Shown: positions 43,089 through 52,765 of the stretch, in pieces
Numbering within the stretch: position 1 is the first letter of the stretch
Layout of the letters: the number at the start of each line of letters is the position of its first letter
Assembly: GCA_028866895.1 (NCBI GenBank)
Contig: JAGWHF010000003.1
Span: forward strand, 79,989-143,988
Direction of reading: 5' to 3'
DNA: 64,000 nucleotides
Origin: Nitrososphaerota archaeon
GTDB lineage: Archaea > Thermoproteota > Nitrososphaeria > Nitrososphaerales > Nitrosopumilaceae
The notes under the pieces: generated by a model
Databases searched by the model: none
Seen by the model: only the letters and a program-made list of their open reading frames with translations
Told to the model about the DNA's origin: nothing
Translations under genes and position numbers: made by a program

Positions 43089-43526
43089 CTATCTCCTCGG
43101 CTTTTCCTTTTTACCGTAAACAAGTTCCTTAAGCGAAGTACCGTTAACCTTGAAGACCTTCCACCTGACACCCGGAATATCACCCATCGCACCACCCATC
43201 GATGCACCCATTCCCTCCACGTGCACCTCATCATGCTCATCAACAAAGTTTAGCGCACCGTCCTTTGGAAGGAAGGCGGTCACGGTCTTACCGTTCTTGA
43301 TTAGCTGTACACGCACACACTTTCTTACGGCAGAGTTTGGCTGCTTGGCCTCAATTCCCACCTTCTCAAGCACTATCCCCCTTGCCTGAGGCGCCCCTCC
43401 AAGCGGGCTTGCCTTCCTGTCAAGCCCAAGCTGTCTCCTCTTGTAGGTACCAATTGACCACCTCTGCCTCTTTCTCTTGTCCCTTAGTACTCTTCCTGCA
43501 AATAGACCAAGTGGGGATTTTGCCAT
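43089..43526 (-). CDS. rps12: ribosomal protein uS12
   Basis: This 145-aa decoding-centre protein has the universally conserved [14 protein letters not shown] loop and the P-G-V-R-W-K-V segment, which are sites of accuracy mutations in other organisms. It lies between nusA and uS7 with gaps of 2 to 9 bp. Confidence 0.96.
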   Translation of the reverse strand: MAKSPLGLFAGRVLRDKRKRQRWSIGTYKRRQLGLDRKASPLGGAPQARGIVLEKVGIEAKQPNSAVRKCVRVQLIKNGKTVTAFLPKDGALNFVDEHDEVHVEGMGASMGGAMGDIPGVRWKVFKVNGTSLKELVYGKKEKPRR

Positions 43527-43534
43527 TATTTCAT

Positions 43535-44026
43535 CTACTCCATTATTTTTTCCGGACTTTGTATCAACACACTAGAAATTTGAAAGTATCGCCTAGCAAG
43601 TAACCTTGCCTTCTCGGCATTTCTTCCCTCCCTTCCTACCACGATGCCCTTCTTCTTGGCATCAACCAAAACTATGGCCTGAAGGGAACCGTCCAGCCTT
43701 TTGTTTATTTTCACCTCAGAAACCAGTTTGGGATTTAGCATGTTCTTTAGGAACTCTGCGGGATCTTCCGAATACTCCACAAGCTCAACATTCCTCTTTA
43801 CCACGTTCTGCAGGTTCCTGATGGTAGAACCACCCTTCCCTATTGCAAGCCCCATCTTTCCCTGATTTACAACAAAAATAACCCTGTCCTGCTTCTCGTC
43901 CTCTATGCAGTCGCGTGCGGTGGCACCCGTTACGTTCTGGAAAAGTGACATTAACTTTATCTGATCTGTTGTTAGTTTGATTGTCTCAGTCATACCTTTT
44001 TTAAACTCGATCTCTTTGGGGGACAT
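43535..44026 (-). CDS. nusA: NusA-like KH-domain transcription factor
   Basis: This 163-aa archaeal NusA consists of two KH domains ([13 protein letters not shown] near residue 80 and [11 protein letters not shown] near 130) without the bacterial polymerase-binding N-domain. The longest frame starts at 44026; M-T-E-T-I-K at 43993 may be the true start. It lies between eL30 and uS12, the conserved archaeal position. Confidence 0.9.
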   Translation of the reverse strand: MSPKEIEFKKGMTETIKLTTDQIKLMSLFQNVTGATARDCIEDEKQDRVIFVVNQGKMGLAIGKGGSTIRNLQNVVKRNVELVEYSEDPAEFLKNMLNPKLVSEVKINKRLDGSLQAIVLVDAKKKGIVVGREGRNAEKARLLARRYFQISSVLIQSPEKIME

Positions 44027-44069
44027 TTAAATCTTGATGGGTGGGAGTGTAAAAACAAGACATTCATTC

Positions 44070-44381
44070 CTACTCAACTTCCGCATCTTTTATAATCGCC
44101 TTAAGATTGGCATCACTCAAGGTTTTCAGCGAAACCGCGGAAATCCTGAATTGCGTTCCGCACAGCCTGCCAAGCTCCACGGAAGATCCTCGGTAGTTCA
44201 GGGTCGGCACCTTTGCCCCCTTGGCAGCCTCCATTATCTTTTGCATCATATCCGTAGGCACAGAGTGAGAAAGAACAACAAGCTTCGAGTTCTTGAGAGA
44301 ACCCAGTACCTCCTTCGTCCCGAAGGAGCACTTGTTGTCTTCCACCGCGTCCTTTATTGCCTTCTCGAGTAGCTTAACCAT
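44070..44381 (-). CDS. rpl30e: ribosomal protein eL30
   Basis: This 103-aa L7Ae/L30e-fold RNA-binding protein (K-A-I-K-D-A-V-E-D-N-K-C-S-F-G-T, then L-V-V-L-S-H-S-V-P) overlaps the end of rpoA by 8 bp. The order rpoA-eL30-nusA is conserved in archaea. Confidence 0.92.
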   Translation of the reverse strand: MVKLLEKAIKDAVEDNKCSFGTKEVLGSLKNSKLVVLSHSVPTDMMQKIMEAAKGAKVPTLNYRGSSVELGRLCGTQFRISAVSLKTLSDANLKAIIKDAEVE

Positions 44382-47300
44382 CCTCTACCACCTTCATGTA
44401 AAGATCCACCGTTCCTGTGCCTATCGGAATGTTCGCACCTACAATGACGTTCTCGGTAACGCCCTTCAGCTCCTCGACCTCTCCGGCCAGCGCGGCCTCT
44501 GCTATGGTCGGAACCGTAATTTCAAACGCCGCCCTTGCCAGGACACTTGTCTTTGTCCCTGCAATGCCGTGCCTTCCTATCTGCTGCAGGTATCCCCTTG
44601 AGCACATGAGATCGGCCACAAGCATGATGTATCTAACATCGACCTCCAGTCCTTGGTCCTCAAGTGTCGAACTCAGCTCATTTATCAGGGCATTGCGTGC
44701 CGCCTCTATCCCCAACGTGTTTGCTATCTCAAACACGTTGTTGGTCCTGATATTCCTCTTGTCTATTCCGTCCACCTCCATCACCTTGGCGATGTTGGAG
44801 CCGGATGTCTGAATCACCCACTCCTCGCCCTGCTGAACTATCGTCACGCGCTCCACATCAGTAACGCCCTTCACGGTGGCCGAGAGAACCTTGTTCCTAA
44901 TACCGAGCACGGTCTGCGCATCCGCCTCTTCCGGAAGAGTGAGCGTGATGGAGTTCCCGCTTGTCTCTATCTCAAATTTTTTCTTCGATGACTGCAATGC
45001 GGCAACAACGTCCTCTACAGTGCAGGCTCTCTCTTTGAGCCTGTCCTGATTGAGGTTCAGCTTTATCTTCGTAGAATAATCAGTCTCAGTGCTCGTTATC
45101 AGCGCACTTACCTTGGTGTGGAGAATCTCCCTTGCGACCTTTATCGACTTCTCCTTGGATTTCTTATGAGCCTCCTCCAGGTAGATATCCATCGTTGGTG
45201 TGACGGGCTTCTTCCTTGCATCCACAAGCTCGATGAGTCTTGGCAGTCCCAATGTCACGTTTCTTTCCCGGATACCTGCAAAATGGAATGTCCTCAGGGT
45301 CATCTGGGTACCAGGCTCTCCAATGGACTGCGCCGTCACCACACCTACTGCCTGTCCAGGCTCTACCTTCGCGTTCTCATATAGATCAAGAGTCTTCTTG
45401 AGCACCTTCTCAACTCCCTCCCTGCTCAGCTTCGACTCTGCAAGCGCGTCATGCACCGTCTGTGCAAGACGGGGGTTGAACGTCTTTGTGTATTTCTTTA
45501 CAAGATCAACTATATCCTCCTTTGTAGCCTTCTTTCCAGAGTCTATGATGCTCTCCGACTCTATCAGCCTCTGAATCCTAAAGGCCTCCCCATGGTCGCT
45601 CTTTGATACGTCTATACCATCCTCACCGTAAAGGAACTGTATGATATGTCCGTGCGGATCCCTCACAGTCTGGTCGTATTCAAGCTTGAGATGTTCAAGT
45701 GCGTTGATGAGCCTCCTCTGCATGTAGCCGCTCTGCTGAGTCCTCACGGCAGTATCTACCAGTCCCTCCCTTCCTCCCATGGCATGGAAGAAGAATTCCA
45801 GGGTTGACAATCCCTCCCTGTAGTTTGATTTTACAAATCCCCTCGAGTCTGGATTGGTATCGTTTTCCTTGAAATGCGGCAGCGCCCTGTTGCTGTAACC
45901 CTTGTGAATCCTCCTGCCACGGATGGACTGCTGGCCCAGAGCTCCCGCCATCTGTCCAATGTTAAGCGAGGACCCCCTCGCCCCCGTAGTAGCCATTATC
46001 CTTCCCGCGTTAGTCTCGTCAAAGGACTTGTCTGCCATGCTGCCTGCCTTGTCCCTTGCTTTCGAAAGCTCGTTCACAATGTAAGCCTCAAGCGCCTCTT
46101 CCGCCGAGAGACCCCTGCTCAGCTGAAGCGTCCCTTTCTTTGCCTGCGATATAAAGTCGTACACCTTCTCGTATGACTCGTTGATCTCCGAAAGTATGCC
46201 CTCCTTTGTCTTTTCGGAGAGCTCAAGGTCTGCATACCCGTAACTGAACCCGTATCCCGTGATGAACTGCTTCAGCATGATGAGAATTGAATTTAGGAAT
46301 CGCTTGGCAGTGTCATAATCATAATCCTTTGCAATCCTGTGCAGTACGCTGTCCGGTTCCTCGGCCCCAATTGATGCCTTGTCGATCACCCCGCTTACAA
46401 GCTGGCCGTTCTTTATCACAACATCCTTCGACGGACCTTTTGTTCCTTTTGACCACTTGGAGGTAATGACATAGTTGAAGTCCTTTGGCAGGAAAAGCGA
46501 GAACAGCTGCTTGCCCGTGTATAGTGGCCCTCCCCTACCCTTTGCCTGTGGCTCTGGGAAGGCTCCATCATACCCCGCAAGCATCGCAAGGTTTGCAAAC
46601 TCCTGAGGAGTAAGAGTGGTATCATCCTTCGTGAGTAGGTATGCCCCAGTAATGAAGTCTCTCAGTGCACCTATAATCGGACCACCATACCTCGGGGAAA
46701 TTATCTGGTCTTGTACCCGCATCAGCAGTATTGCTTCTGCCCTGGCCTCCTCGCTCTGTGGCACGTGAAGGTTCATCTCATCCCCGTCAAAATCAGCATT
46801 GTATGGCGGACAGACGGAGGGATGAAGCCTGAAGGTCTTGTTCGGCAGCACCCTCACATAATGGCCCATAATCGACATCTGGTGCAGCGATGGCTGCCTG
46901 TTGAACATGACGATGTCTCCGTCGGAGAGGTGCCTCTCCACAAGATACCCTATCTCGATGTTATTGGCTATCGTTTCCCTGTCCTCTACAAAGTCGAGCC
47001 TTATCTTCACGCCATCCGGCCTCACAATATAGTTCGCACCCGGAAACTTGTTTGGCCCGTTGATTACAAGCCTCTTTAGCCTGTCGATATTCCATTCCGT
47101 CACCACCTCAGGTATCGTGAGCTTCGTTGCAACAGATTCCGGTACGCCCACTTCTGAGATCTCAAGGCTCGGATCAGGCGAAATCACGGTCCTGCTTGAG
47201 AAATCAACCCTCTTTCCCGAGAGAGATCCCCTGAACCTGCCCTCCTTGCCCTTTAACCTCTGAGTCAGTGTCTTCAGCGGCCTTCCAGATCTGTGATGAG

Positions 47301-48168
47301 CCTGCGGTATTCCTGACACCTCGTTGTCAAAGTATGTAGTGACGTGATACTGCAACAAATCCACGAGATCCTGCACTATGAGGGGCGGTGTTCCTGCCTC
47401 CTTGCTCTCCTTAAGTCTCTGGTTAACTCTTATGATGTCAACAAGCTTGTGCGTAAGATCATCCTCAGATCTTATACCTGTCTCCAGAATAATGGAAGGT
47501 CTCACAGTGACTGGAGGGACAGGCAGTACCTGAAGTACAAACCACTCAGGTCTCGCCGTAGTCGGGTCATATCCCAGAAGCCTAAGATCATCATCAATCA
47601 TATGCGAAAATCTTTCACGTATTGTGATGGGAAGCAGTCTGTTCTCTCCAAGTTCCGTGCGCTCGATGAAGATTGTGGGCTTTGTAAATATCATCTCATA
47701 CTGGGCCTTTCCGCAGTGTGGACATGTCTTCTCCTTCTTTGCCCTTTCGATAATCTCGTCAGGTATGTGCTTTATTGAGATTACACTGTATGCGGCCTCT
47801 TTCTTCATTATGGTATGATATTCCTCAAGCTCCTCCTGCGGGATCTTCAGCCGCGCGCAGGATCGACAGGTAGTAAGGAGAAGCTTGTAGATATTGTCAA
47901 TAAACGCGATGTGCAGTACAGGCTCGGCAAGTTCGATATGCCCAAAATGTCCCGGACATCTTGCTGCCGTGTTCCCGCATGTCAGGCACTTCTGTCCAGG
48001 CTCCAGAGTTCCAAGCCTGCCGTCCATAAGTCCTCCCTGCACGGACATTCCGTCCTCATCATAGGTTTCCGGCGCCGTTATCTCGGCCACCGAATACTTC
48101 CTAATCTCAGTGGGCGACCACACCGAGAATTTTATCCCGTCAATAACCTTGATTGTCTCAGACGACAT
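44374..48168 (-). CDS. rpoA: RNA polymerase subunit A, unsplit (A'+A'')
   Basis: This 1264-aa catalytic subunit has the N-terminal zinc clamp (C-L-T-C-G-N-T and C-P-G-H-F-G-H) and the active-site Mg-binding motif N-A-D-F-D-G-D-E-M-N near residue 450. The bridge-helix/trigger-loop region includes R-T-F-H-F-A-G-I. Many archaea encode A' and A'' as two genes; here a single frame covers both, as in other Thaumarchaeota. It starts on the last base of rpoB and belongs to the rpoH-to-uS7 operon. Confidence 0.96.
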   Translation of the reverse strand: MSSETIKVIDGIKFSVWSPTEIRKYSVAEITAPETYDEDGMSVQGGLMDGRLGTLEPGQKCLTCGNTAARCPGHFGHIELAEPVLHIAFIDNIYKLLLTTCRSCARLKIPQEELEEYHTIMKKEAAYSVISIKHIPDEIIERAKKEKTCPHCGKAQYEMIFTKPTIFIERTELGENRLLPITIRERFSHMIDDDLRLLGYDPTTARPEWFVLQVLPVPPVTVRPSIILETGIRSEDDLTHKLVDIIRVNQRLKESKEAGTPPLIVQDLVDLLQYHVTTYFDNEVSGIPQAHHRSGRPLKTLTQRLKGKEGRFRGSLSGKRVDFSSRTVISPDPSLEISEVGVPESVATKLTIPEVVTEWNIDRLKRLVINGPNKFPGANYIVRPDGVKIRLDFVEDRETIANNIEIGYLVERHLSDGDIVMFNRQPSLHQMSIMGHYVRVLPNKTFRLHPSVCPPYNADFDGDEMNLHVPQSEEARAEAILLMRVQDQIISPRYGGPIIGALRDFITGAYLLTKDDTTLTPQEFANLAMLAGYDGAFPEPQAKGRGGPLYTGKQLFSLFLPKDFNYVITSKWSKGTKGPSKDVVIKNGQLVSGVIDKASIGAEEPDSVLHRIAKDYDYDTAKRFLNSILIMLKQFITGYGFSYGYADLELSEKTKEGILSEINESYEKVYDFISQAKKGTLQLSRGLSAEEALEAYIVNELSKARDKAGSMADKSFDETNAGRIMATTGARGSSLNIGQMAGALGQQSIRGRRIHKGYSNRALPHFKENDTNPDSRGFVKSNYREGLSTLEFFFHAMGGREGLVDTAVRTQQSGYMQRRLINALEHLKLEYDQTVRDPHGHIIQFLYGEDGIDVSKSDHGEAFRIQRLIESESIIDSGKKATKEDIVDLVKKYTKTFNPRLAQTVHDALAESKLSREGVEKVLKKTLDLYENAKVEPGQAVGVVTAQSIGEPGTQMTLRTFHFAGIRERNVTLGLPRLIELVDARKKPVTPTMDIYLEEAHKKSKEKSIKVAREILHTKVSALITSTETDYSTKIKLNLNQDRLKERACTVEDVVAALQSSKKKFEIETSGNSITLTLPEEADAQTVLGIRNKVLSATVKGVTDVERVTIVQQGEEWVIQTSGSNIAKVMEVDGIDKRNIRTNNVFEIANTLGIEAARNALINELSSTLEDQGLEVDVRYIMLVADLMCSRGYLQQIGRHGIAGTKTSVLARAAFEITVPTIAEAALAGEVEELKGVTENVIVGANIPIGTGTVDLYMKVVEDG

Positions 48169-51100
48169 TACACTCTCTCCTTTATCAGCAGTCTTGGCGC
48201 CACGTCAAGACTCATCATCTCTTGAAGCAGTAGTTTGAACGCATAGGCAACAGAGACGGACGTAACTTTCGCCTTGTCTCCACACACCCGGCACACAAAT
48301 CTCCTCTGCTTTATATCATAATATGAAACCAGTCCGCACCTCTCACACACATAAATTTCCGCCTTGTCCGACTCCTCAAGCAGTCTATCCTTCAGCATCA
48401 TTGATGCCCCATATGCGATAAGACAGTCCCTTTCCATCTCACCAAACCTCAATCCTCCGCCCCTTGCACGTCCCTCGGTTGGCTGCTTTGTCAGCATCTG
48501 CACCTGGCCCCTTGCCCTTGCATGTATCTTGTCAGCCACCATGTGGTGCAGTTTCTGGTAATATACAACACCCACGAACACGTCTACCGGGAAGGCCTTG
48601 CCAGACCTTCCGTCATACATGGTCTCCTTGCCTGAATACTTGAAACCGGCAGCCTCCAGGACTCCCTTGATATCCTCAAGCTTTTCTCCCACAAACGCAG
48701 ACCCATCCATCTTTGACCCGCGCAATGCGGCAGCCTTGCCAGTAACAGACTCGAGAAACATTCCCACGGTCATCCTTGAAGGGAATGCATGCGGGTTGAT
48801 CATGACATCAGGAACCACGCCCTCGGCAGTATACGGAAGATCCTCATGATTTACCAAAAGTCCTACCACACCCTTCTGTCCGTGTCTTGACGCAAACTTG
48901 TCACCAATCTCCGGTATCCTCAAATCCCTCACCCTTATCTTGTACATCCTACCGCCATCGTGCGATTGTGTCATGACTACCGTATCAACAACGCCATTTT
49001 CCGAAGGCCTCACTCCTATCGATGTGTCCCTCCTATATGGGCCCTTTACCTCAAATTCCCTGTACTCCTCCATGAACCTTGGAGGGCTTGTCTTTCCTAT
49101 GAGTATGTCCCCTCCCTGGACCGACGATTCGGTTGCAATAACGCCATCCTCCTCCAACAACCTGTATGCCTTGTCGCCCCTGAATCCACGTATGTTGCCA
49201 TCAGCAGTAGGGATCTCAAAGTTATCCCGCATTCCTCCGGGATACTGCTTTGCTTCGGCCTCATAAATCCGGTAGAAGAAGGTCCTTCCAAGTCCCCGGT
49301 CCACTGACGATTTGCTTAGCACTATAGCATCCTCTATATTGTAACCGTCAAACGGTAGTACCGCAACCACGCAATTTTGCCCAGCAGGTCTGTCCTCCAA
49401 TCCCAAGAGGCCCATTGCTTTCGTCGTAACTATCGGAGTCTGGGGATAAAGCATTAGGTGCTGCCTGACGTAAGTGCTCGCATTCATAAGCGGGGTTGAG
49501 AAGCCCAGGCTCTGCTTGGCCATGGCCGATTCGTATGTGTTCCTTGGAGACTGGTTGTGTTCAGGATACGGTATGATTGACGCACCGGCCCCGAGTATTG
49601 CCGAGGGGAATATCTCCATGTGGGTGTGTTTCTTCATATCAGTCTCATCGATGGCGATGTAGCAGTTCTCCTCCTCGTTTGCGTCAACAAGCTCAATCAC
49701 CCCCATATGCAGCAAGTCCGTCCAAGACAGAAACTTCTTGCTGACCTTGTCTATCAGCTCCTGGGTGAGCAAGGGCTTGCTGTCCTTTATAACGATAAGA
49801 GGTCTTAGTACCCTGCCCGCATTACAGTTGACATACAGTCTCTTTGTAGATCCTTCCACGCCAGACTGGTACAGAAAGATGCCCACGTGCGAGTGTATCT
49901 TGAAGTTCCTCCTTAGATCCCTTAACGAATCTACGAGTTTCTGCCCATCCCTGTAGTAACCAATAAGCCTACCGTCAACGAATACCCTGGTACCCTCCTT
50001 CTTCAGGTCATCCTTTGCGTCAGAGACATAAGTCACGCCTAGATCGTAAAGCTTCTCAATGATGTCCTCCGATGCCACATTTACCGATATTATGGCTGAC
50101 AGAGCTAGGTTCTTGACCAGTCCACAGTTGGATCCCTCCGGGGTCTCGCTTGGGCATATCCTTCCAAAGTGCGTTGCGTGAAGGTCCCTTGCCTCAAAGT
50201 TTGGCTGACTTCTGCTCAGCGGAGACTGTATCCTTCTAAGGTGGCTTATGGTGGAAAGATAATTTGTCCTGTCAAGAAGCTGCGTGACGCCAACGCGACC
50301 GCGTCCCCAGTTTCCGGTCGCGATTGCATTGTTGAGTTTGTCCGTAACGATTCCAGGTCTCACCGCGGCCGCAACAGCATTTATTCCCCGCTTCTGTCCC
50401 GACCTTTCCAGCTGATACTTCATATCCCGGACCAAGTTCCTAAACGCGGTTCTAAATAGGTCGGCAAGCATCTGGCCTGCAAACTTTATCACCTTGTTAC
50501 CATAGTGGTCCTTATCATCAGGTGTTAGCCATCCAAGCTTCAATTCAATTAGTTTGCAGGTAGCCTCACCAAGAAAGAGTGACTTTTCCTTCCGGTTGTC
50601 AGGATGCTTGCCAAGATGAGGGAGTAGTCCCCAATCAAGCAATGTCTCAGCTCTCTTGATCTGGAATTCCTCCAGCATTCCAGGAGCAATCCTTTTGCTG
50701 ATGTACACTATTGCATCCTTTGCAGTAGGTACGTCGCCCGATTTTTCAAAGGAGGCCTCAAGTTCGTCCTGAATGTCATCTACAAGCGACACTGCAGCTG
50801 CAATCTCCCTGTCAGACTCTAGCCCGAGCGCACGCATCAGTGTAACCACAGGTATGTCCACCGGTGAACCCGGGATCTTTGCCACGATAAGGCCGTCGTT
50901 TTTCATCACAAGCTCAAGCTTTGCCCTGTATCCAACAATTGACGAGTACACCTTTGCCTTGAAGACTGTGTTTCCCCCCACAGTTTCCTTGTCAACAATT
51001 ATCTTGTTGTATGAGAGGTCCTCAAGCCCCACAATGACACGCTCCGACCCGTTTATGATAAAGTACCCGCCTGGGTCGTTTGGATCCTCACCATATTCCA

Positions 51101-51515
51101 CAAGCTTTTGCTCTGAAAGGTTGTGCAGTATGCAGGCGTTTGATCTGACCATGACCGGCATGTCGCCTATATGCACGTACCTTGATTCTAGAATTTTCCC
51201 ATCCTCGACTACGCTTGCCTCAAGCATTATCGGTGAGGCATAAGTTACGTTTCTTAGCCTAGCCTCCATCGGAGCAATGTGTGTGATGGATCCATCCAGT
51301 TCCATCATCCTAGGCTGTTGAAGCTTCACCTTTCCAAGCTGAATCTTGTACGGATATTCCGCACTTTCAATTTCTATCTGCCCAACCTCATCAATAATGC
51401 TCTGAAGACCCCTTTCGAGAAACTCATCATACGAATTCAGGTGCTGTCTAGCTATACCCTCCCGTTTTAGAATATCCTGAACTATGGGCCAGCGTTTATG
51501 AGATATATGCGCCAT
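48168..51515 (-). CDS. rpoB: RNA polymerase subunit B, unsplit
   Basis: This 1115-aa second-largest subunit spans the protrusion, lobe and fork (G-R-I-C-P-S-E-T-P-E-G-S-N-C-G-L), the hybrid-binding region (K-F-A-S-R-H-G-Q-K-G) and the C-terminal anchor with zinc cysteines (C-E-R-C-G...C-R-V-C-G). It is a single gene, unlike the B'/B'' split of methanogens and halophiles. It overlaps rpoH and rpoA by one base each. Confidence 0.96.
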   Translation of the reverse strand: MAHISHKRWPIVQDILKREGIARQHLNSYDEFLERGLQSIIDEVGQIEIESAEYPYKIQLGKVKLQQPRMMELDGSITHIAPMEARLRNVTYASPIMLEASVVEDGKILESRYVHIGDMPVMVRSNACILHNLSEQKLVEYGEDPNDPGGYFIINGSERVIVGLEDLSYNKIIVDKETVGGNTVFKAKVYSSIVGYRAKLELVMKNDGLIVAKIPGSPVDIPVVTLMRALGLESDREIAAAVSLVDDIQDELEASFEKSGDVPTAKDAIVYISKRIAPGMLEEFQIKRAETLLDWGLLPHLGKHPDNRKEKSLFLGEATCKLIELKLGWLTPDDKDHYGNKVIKFAGQMLADLFRTAFRNLVRDMKYQLERSGQKRGINAVAAAVRPGIVTDKLNNAIATGNWGRGRVGVTQLLDRTNYLSTISHLRRIQSPLSRSQPNFEARDLHATHFGRICPSETPEGSNCGLVKNLALSAIISVNVASEDIIEKLYDLGVTYVSDAKDDLKKEGTRVFVDGRLIGYYRDGQKLVDSLRDLRRNFKIHSHVGIFLYQSGVEGSTKRLYVNCNAGRVLRPLIVIKDSKPLLTQELIDKVSKKFLSWTDLLHMGVIELVDANEEENCYIAIDETDMKKHTHMEIFPSAILGAGASIIPYPEHNQSPRNTYESAMAKQSLGFSTPLMNASTYVRQHLMLYPQTPIVTTKAMGLLGLEDRPAGQNCVVAVLPFDGYNIEDAIVLSKSSVDRGLGRTFFYRIYEAEAKQYPGGMRDNFEIPTADGNIRGFRGDKAYRLLEEDGVIATESSVQGGDILIGKTSPPRFMEEYREFEVKGPYRRDTSIGVRPSENGVVDTVVMTQSHDGGRMYKIRVRDLRIPEIGDKFASRHGQKGVVGLLVNHEDLPYTAEGVVPDVMINPHAFPSRMTVGMFLESVTGKAAALRGSKMDGSAFVGEKLEDIKGVLEAAGFKYSGKETMYDGRSGKAFPVDVFVGVVYYQKLHHMVADKIHARARGQVQMLTKQPTEGRARGGGLRFGEMERDCLIAYGASMMLKDRLLEESDKAEIYVCERCGLVSYYDIKQRRFVCRVCGDKAKVTSVSVAYAFKLLLQEMMSLDVAPRLLIKERV

Positions 51516-51766
51516 TACTCTTCCACCACGTACCTATAGTAGATGCTCTCCCCCGCGGTTGGACTTTTCCTTGTTATCCTTATCATGTCCCCAGGCTTTA
51601 CGCCGAGTCCCTTTATTGCAGGATCACTGACATAAATCAACGGCATTTCAGTCGGCTTTGTATGATATTTTTCCAGCACCTTCTCCGCCTCCTCCTTTGT
51701 CATTATCTCGTGTTTTGGAACATAGATGTGATCGGGAATCAGAATTTTTTCTTTCTTACCTGACAT
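51515..51766 (-). CDS. rpoH: RNA polymerase subunit H (Rpb5-like)
   Basis: This 83-aa protein carries the Rpb5 C-terminal assembly domain: D-H-I-Y-V-P-K-H-E near the start, then I-K-G-L-G-V-K-P-G-D and I-T-R-K-S-P-T-A-G-E. The ATG at 51766 has a strong AAGGAGATTT Shine-Dalgarno just upstream; the frame extends seven codons further to 51787. It is the first gene of the rpo operon. Confidence 0.93.
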   Translation of the reverse strand: MSGKKEKILIPDHIYVPKHEIMTKEEAEKVLEKYHTKPTEMPLIYVSDPAIKGLGVKPGDMIRITRKSPTAGESIYYRYVVEE

Positions 51767-51838
51767 ATGAAAATCTCCTTTGAACATTAGCTGTAAACAG
51801 GAAACTATGTAACAAACTACGATGTTTCTACCGAGAGG

Positions 51839-51849
51839 TTAATATATAT
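51839..51849 (-). promoter_or_regulatory. promoter of the rpo operon
   Basis: The A/T-only stretch TTAATATATAT lies about 75 nt upstream of rpoH, so transcription should start near 51815 and leave a leader of about 50 nt. This fits the Shine-Dalgarno in front of rpoH and contrasts with the leaderless genes elsewhere in the window. Confidence 0.5.
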
Positions 51850-51885
51850 CTAATCTAGGATGGTCTTATTCATCGGGGGATCCCG

Positions 51886-52083
51886 GATTTAAATAGCATC
51901 CTAGTCCGGACTTGCAATTTTTCGTTGTCATTTGCAAATGTACCGCTTCTCTCCCTCCGGAGGCTGGGTCTGTCAGGTATTTTCATTTTATGGATCGGAA
52001 GAGCGCCAGTCATTGCCACCTAGTCCCGCTCCCAGGTTATGAAAAAATTCCCGCGGTTTCCATCACGGGGTTGAAGGTGGTTG
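51886..52083 (+). other. possible short transcript or small ORF upstream of the PEFG array
   Basis: GATTTAAATAGC (51886-51897) is a good TATA box, yet the nearest gene starts 230 nt later behind its own promoter. A 34-codon frame (51938-52042, starting M-Y-R-F-S-P-S-G-G-W) lies in between. Two GC-rich hairpins follow the box: CCTCCGGAGG near 51952-51963, and CCCG/CGGG flanking GTTTCCATCA near 52050-52072 just before a T6 run. Small protein or non-coding RNA cannot be decided. Confidence 0.3.
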
Positions 52084-52206
52084 TTTTTTAAATATACATA
52101 AATACCCATTCAACTTAATCGCAGGCAAGATGAGTACTCATAAAGAATACGCGTTGATCGCTATTCTTGCAACGGCAGCCATTGTAGGTGTTGGCCCTGC
52201 ATTCGG
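52084..52206 (+). repeat. 123-bp direct repeat, copy 1
   Basis: This copy is identical, as far as I can align by eye, to 52766-52888 (offset 682 bp). It contains the promoter, the 5' untranslated bases, the start codon and the first 25 codons (signal peptide) of a PEFG-CTERM gene. Confidence 0.9.
52095..52109 (+). promoter_or_regulatory. shared promoter element TACATAAATACCCAT, copy 1
   Basis: This TATA-type element lies about 25 nt upstream of the first PEFG gene. The same 15-mer recurs at 52777-52791. A one-base variant (TACATAAATACTCAT) stands at 54724-54738 before the fourth gene. Confidence 0.65.
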
Positions 52207-52720
52207 TTTCTGCCCACCAACGTGTGCACCAAGGGCCGAATATACTGCGTCCATGATGACGGGAAATACGTCTGGCCTTGCTTCAATCGAGGAACCACAG
52301 AACATCATTCCTCTCACGGTCAGTACCGACAAGACCACATATGATCACAATTCGGTCATCATGGTGAGCGGTCATGTGATACACCCCTATCCTGGTCAGG
52401 ACGTGGCATTGAGGGTAACAAGTCCGGAAGGAAATGTTGTATTTGCAGCACAGTTAGCACTTGACAACAACGGCAACTTCAATACCAAGATAAACACATC
52501 AAGCCCGCTCATGACTGAAAACGGTCAATACACCTTGTATGTACAACAGGGCAACGAGCAGGCAAGAACCAACCAGGTTCAATTCCAACTCGCAGGACAA
52601 GCACAACCTACACCAATTCCAGAATTTGGCCCGATCGCGGCTCTGGTATTTGCTATCGCAATCGTATCAATAGTTGCAGTATCTGCAAAGACCGGACTAG
52701 GGTTCAAGCCAAAATACTAG
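52130..52720 (+). CDS. PEFG-CTERM surface protein 1
   Basis: This 196-aa protein has a signal peptide (M-S-T-H-K-E-Y-A-L-I-A-I-L-A-T-A-A) and a short C-P-P-T-C segment that could form a disulfide. A beta-sandwich domain spans residues 65-155 (T-D-K-T-T-Y-D ... G-H-V), resembling Ig-like/macroglobulin-type stalk modules. From residue 164 comes a C-terminal P-E-F-G motif, a hydrophobic helix and a basic end (K-P-K-Y). This is the PEFG-CTERM tripartite sorting signal, thought to be processed by an archaeosortase. The protein should be exported and attached to the cell surface. It is the shortest of four tandem paralogues and lacks the second domain of the others. Confidence 0.85.
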   Translation: MSTHKEYALIAILATAAIVGVGPAFGFCPPTCAPRAEYTASMMTGNTSGLASIEEPQNIIPLTVSTDKTTYDHNSVIMVSGHVIHPYPGQDVALRVTSPEGNVVFAAQLALDNNGNFNTKINTSSPLMTENGQYTLYVQQGNEQARTNQVQFQLAGQAQPTPIPEFGPIAALVFAIAIVSIVAVSAKTGLGFKPKY

Positions 52721-52726
52721 GATTCT

Positions 52727-52742
52727 CTTTTTTTCATTTTTT
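52727..52742 (+). terminator. oligo-T terminator after PEFG gene 1
   Basis: Runs of T8 and T6 interrupted by CA lie 6 bp after the stop codon, a typical archaeal terminator. With the promoter copy at 52777 it makes gene 2 an independent transcription unit. Confidence 0.6.
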
Positions 52743-52765
52743 AAGGCGTCGATACCGCGATGGTA

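Noticed and set aside
51790-52083. SRP (7S) RNA or RNase P RNA considered for the structured region before the PEFG array
   Set aside because: The conserved SRP helix-8 motif and the RNase P CR-I/CR-V motifs are not present.
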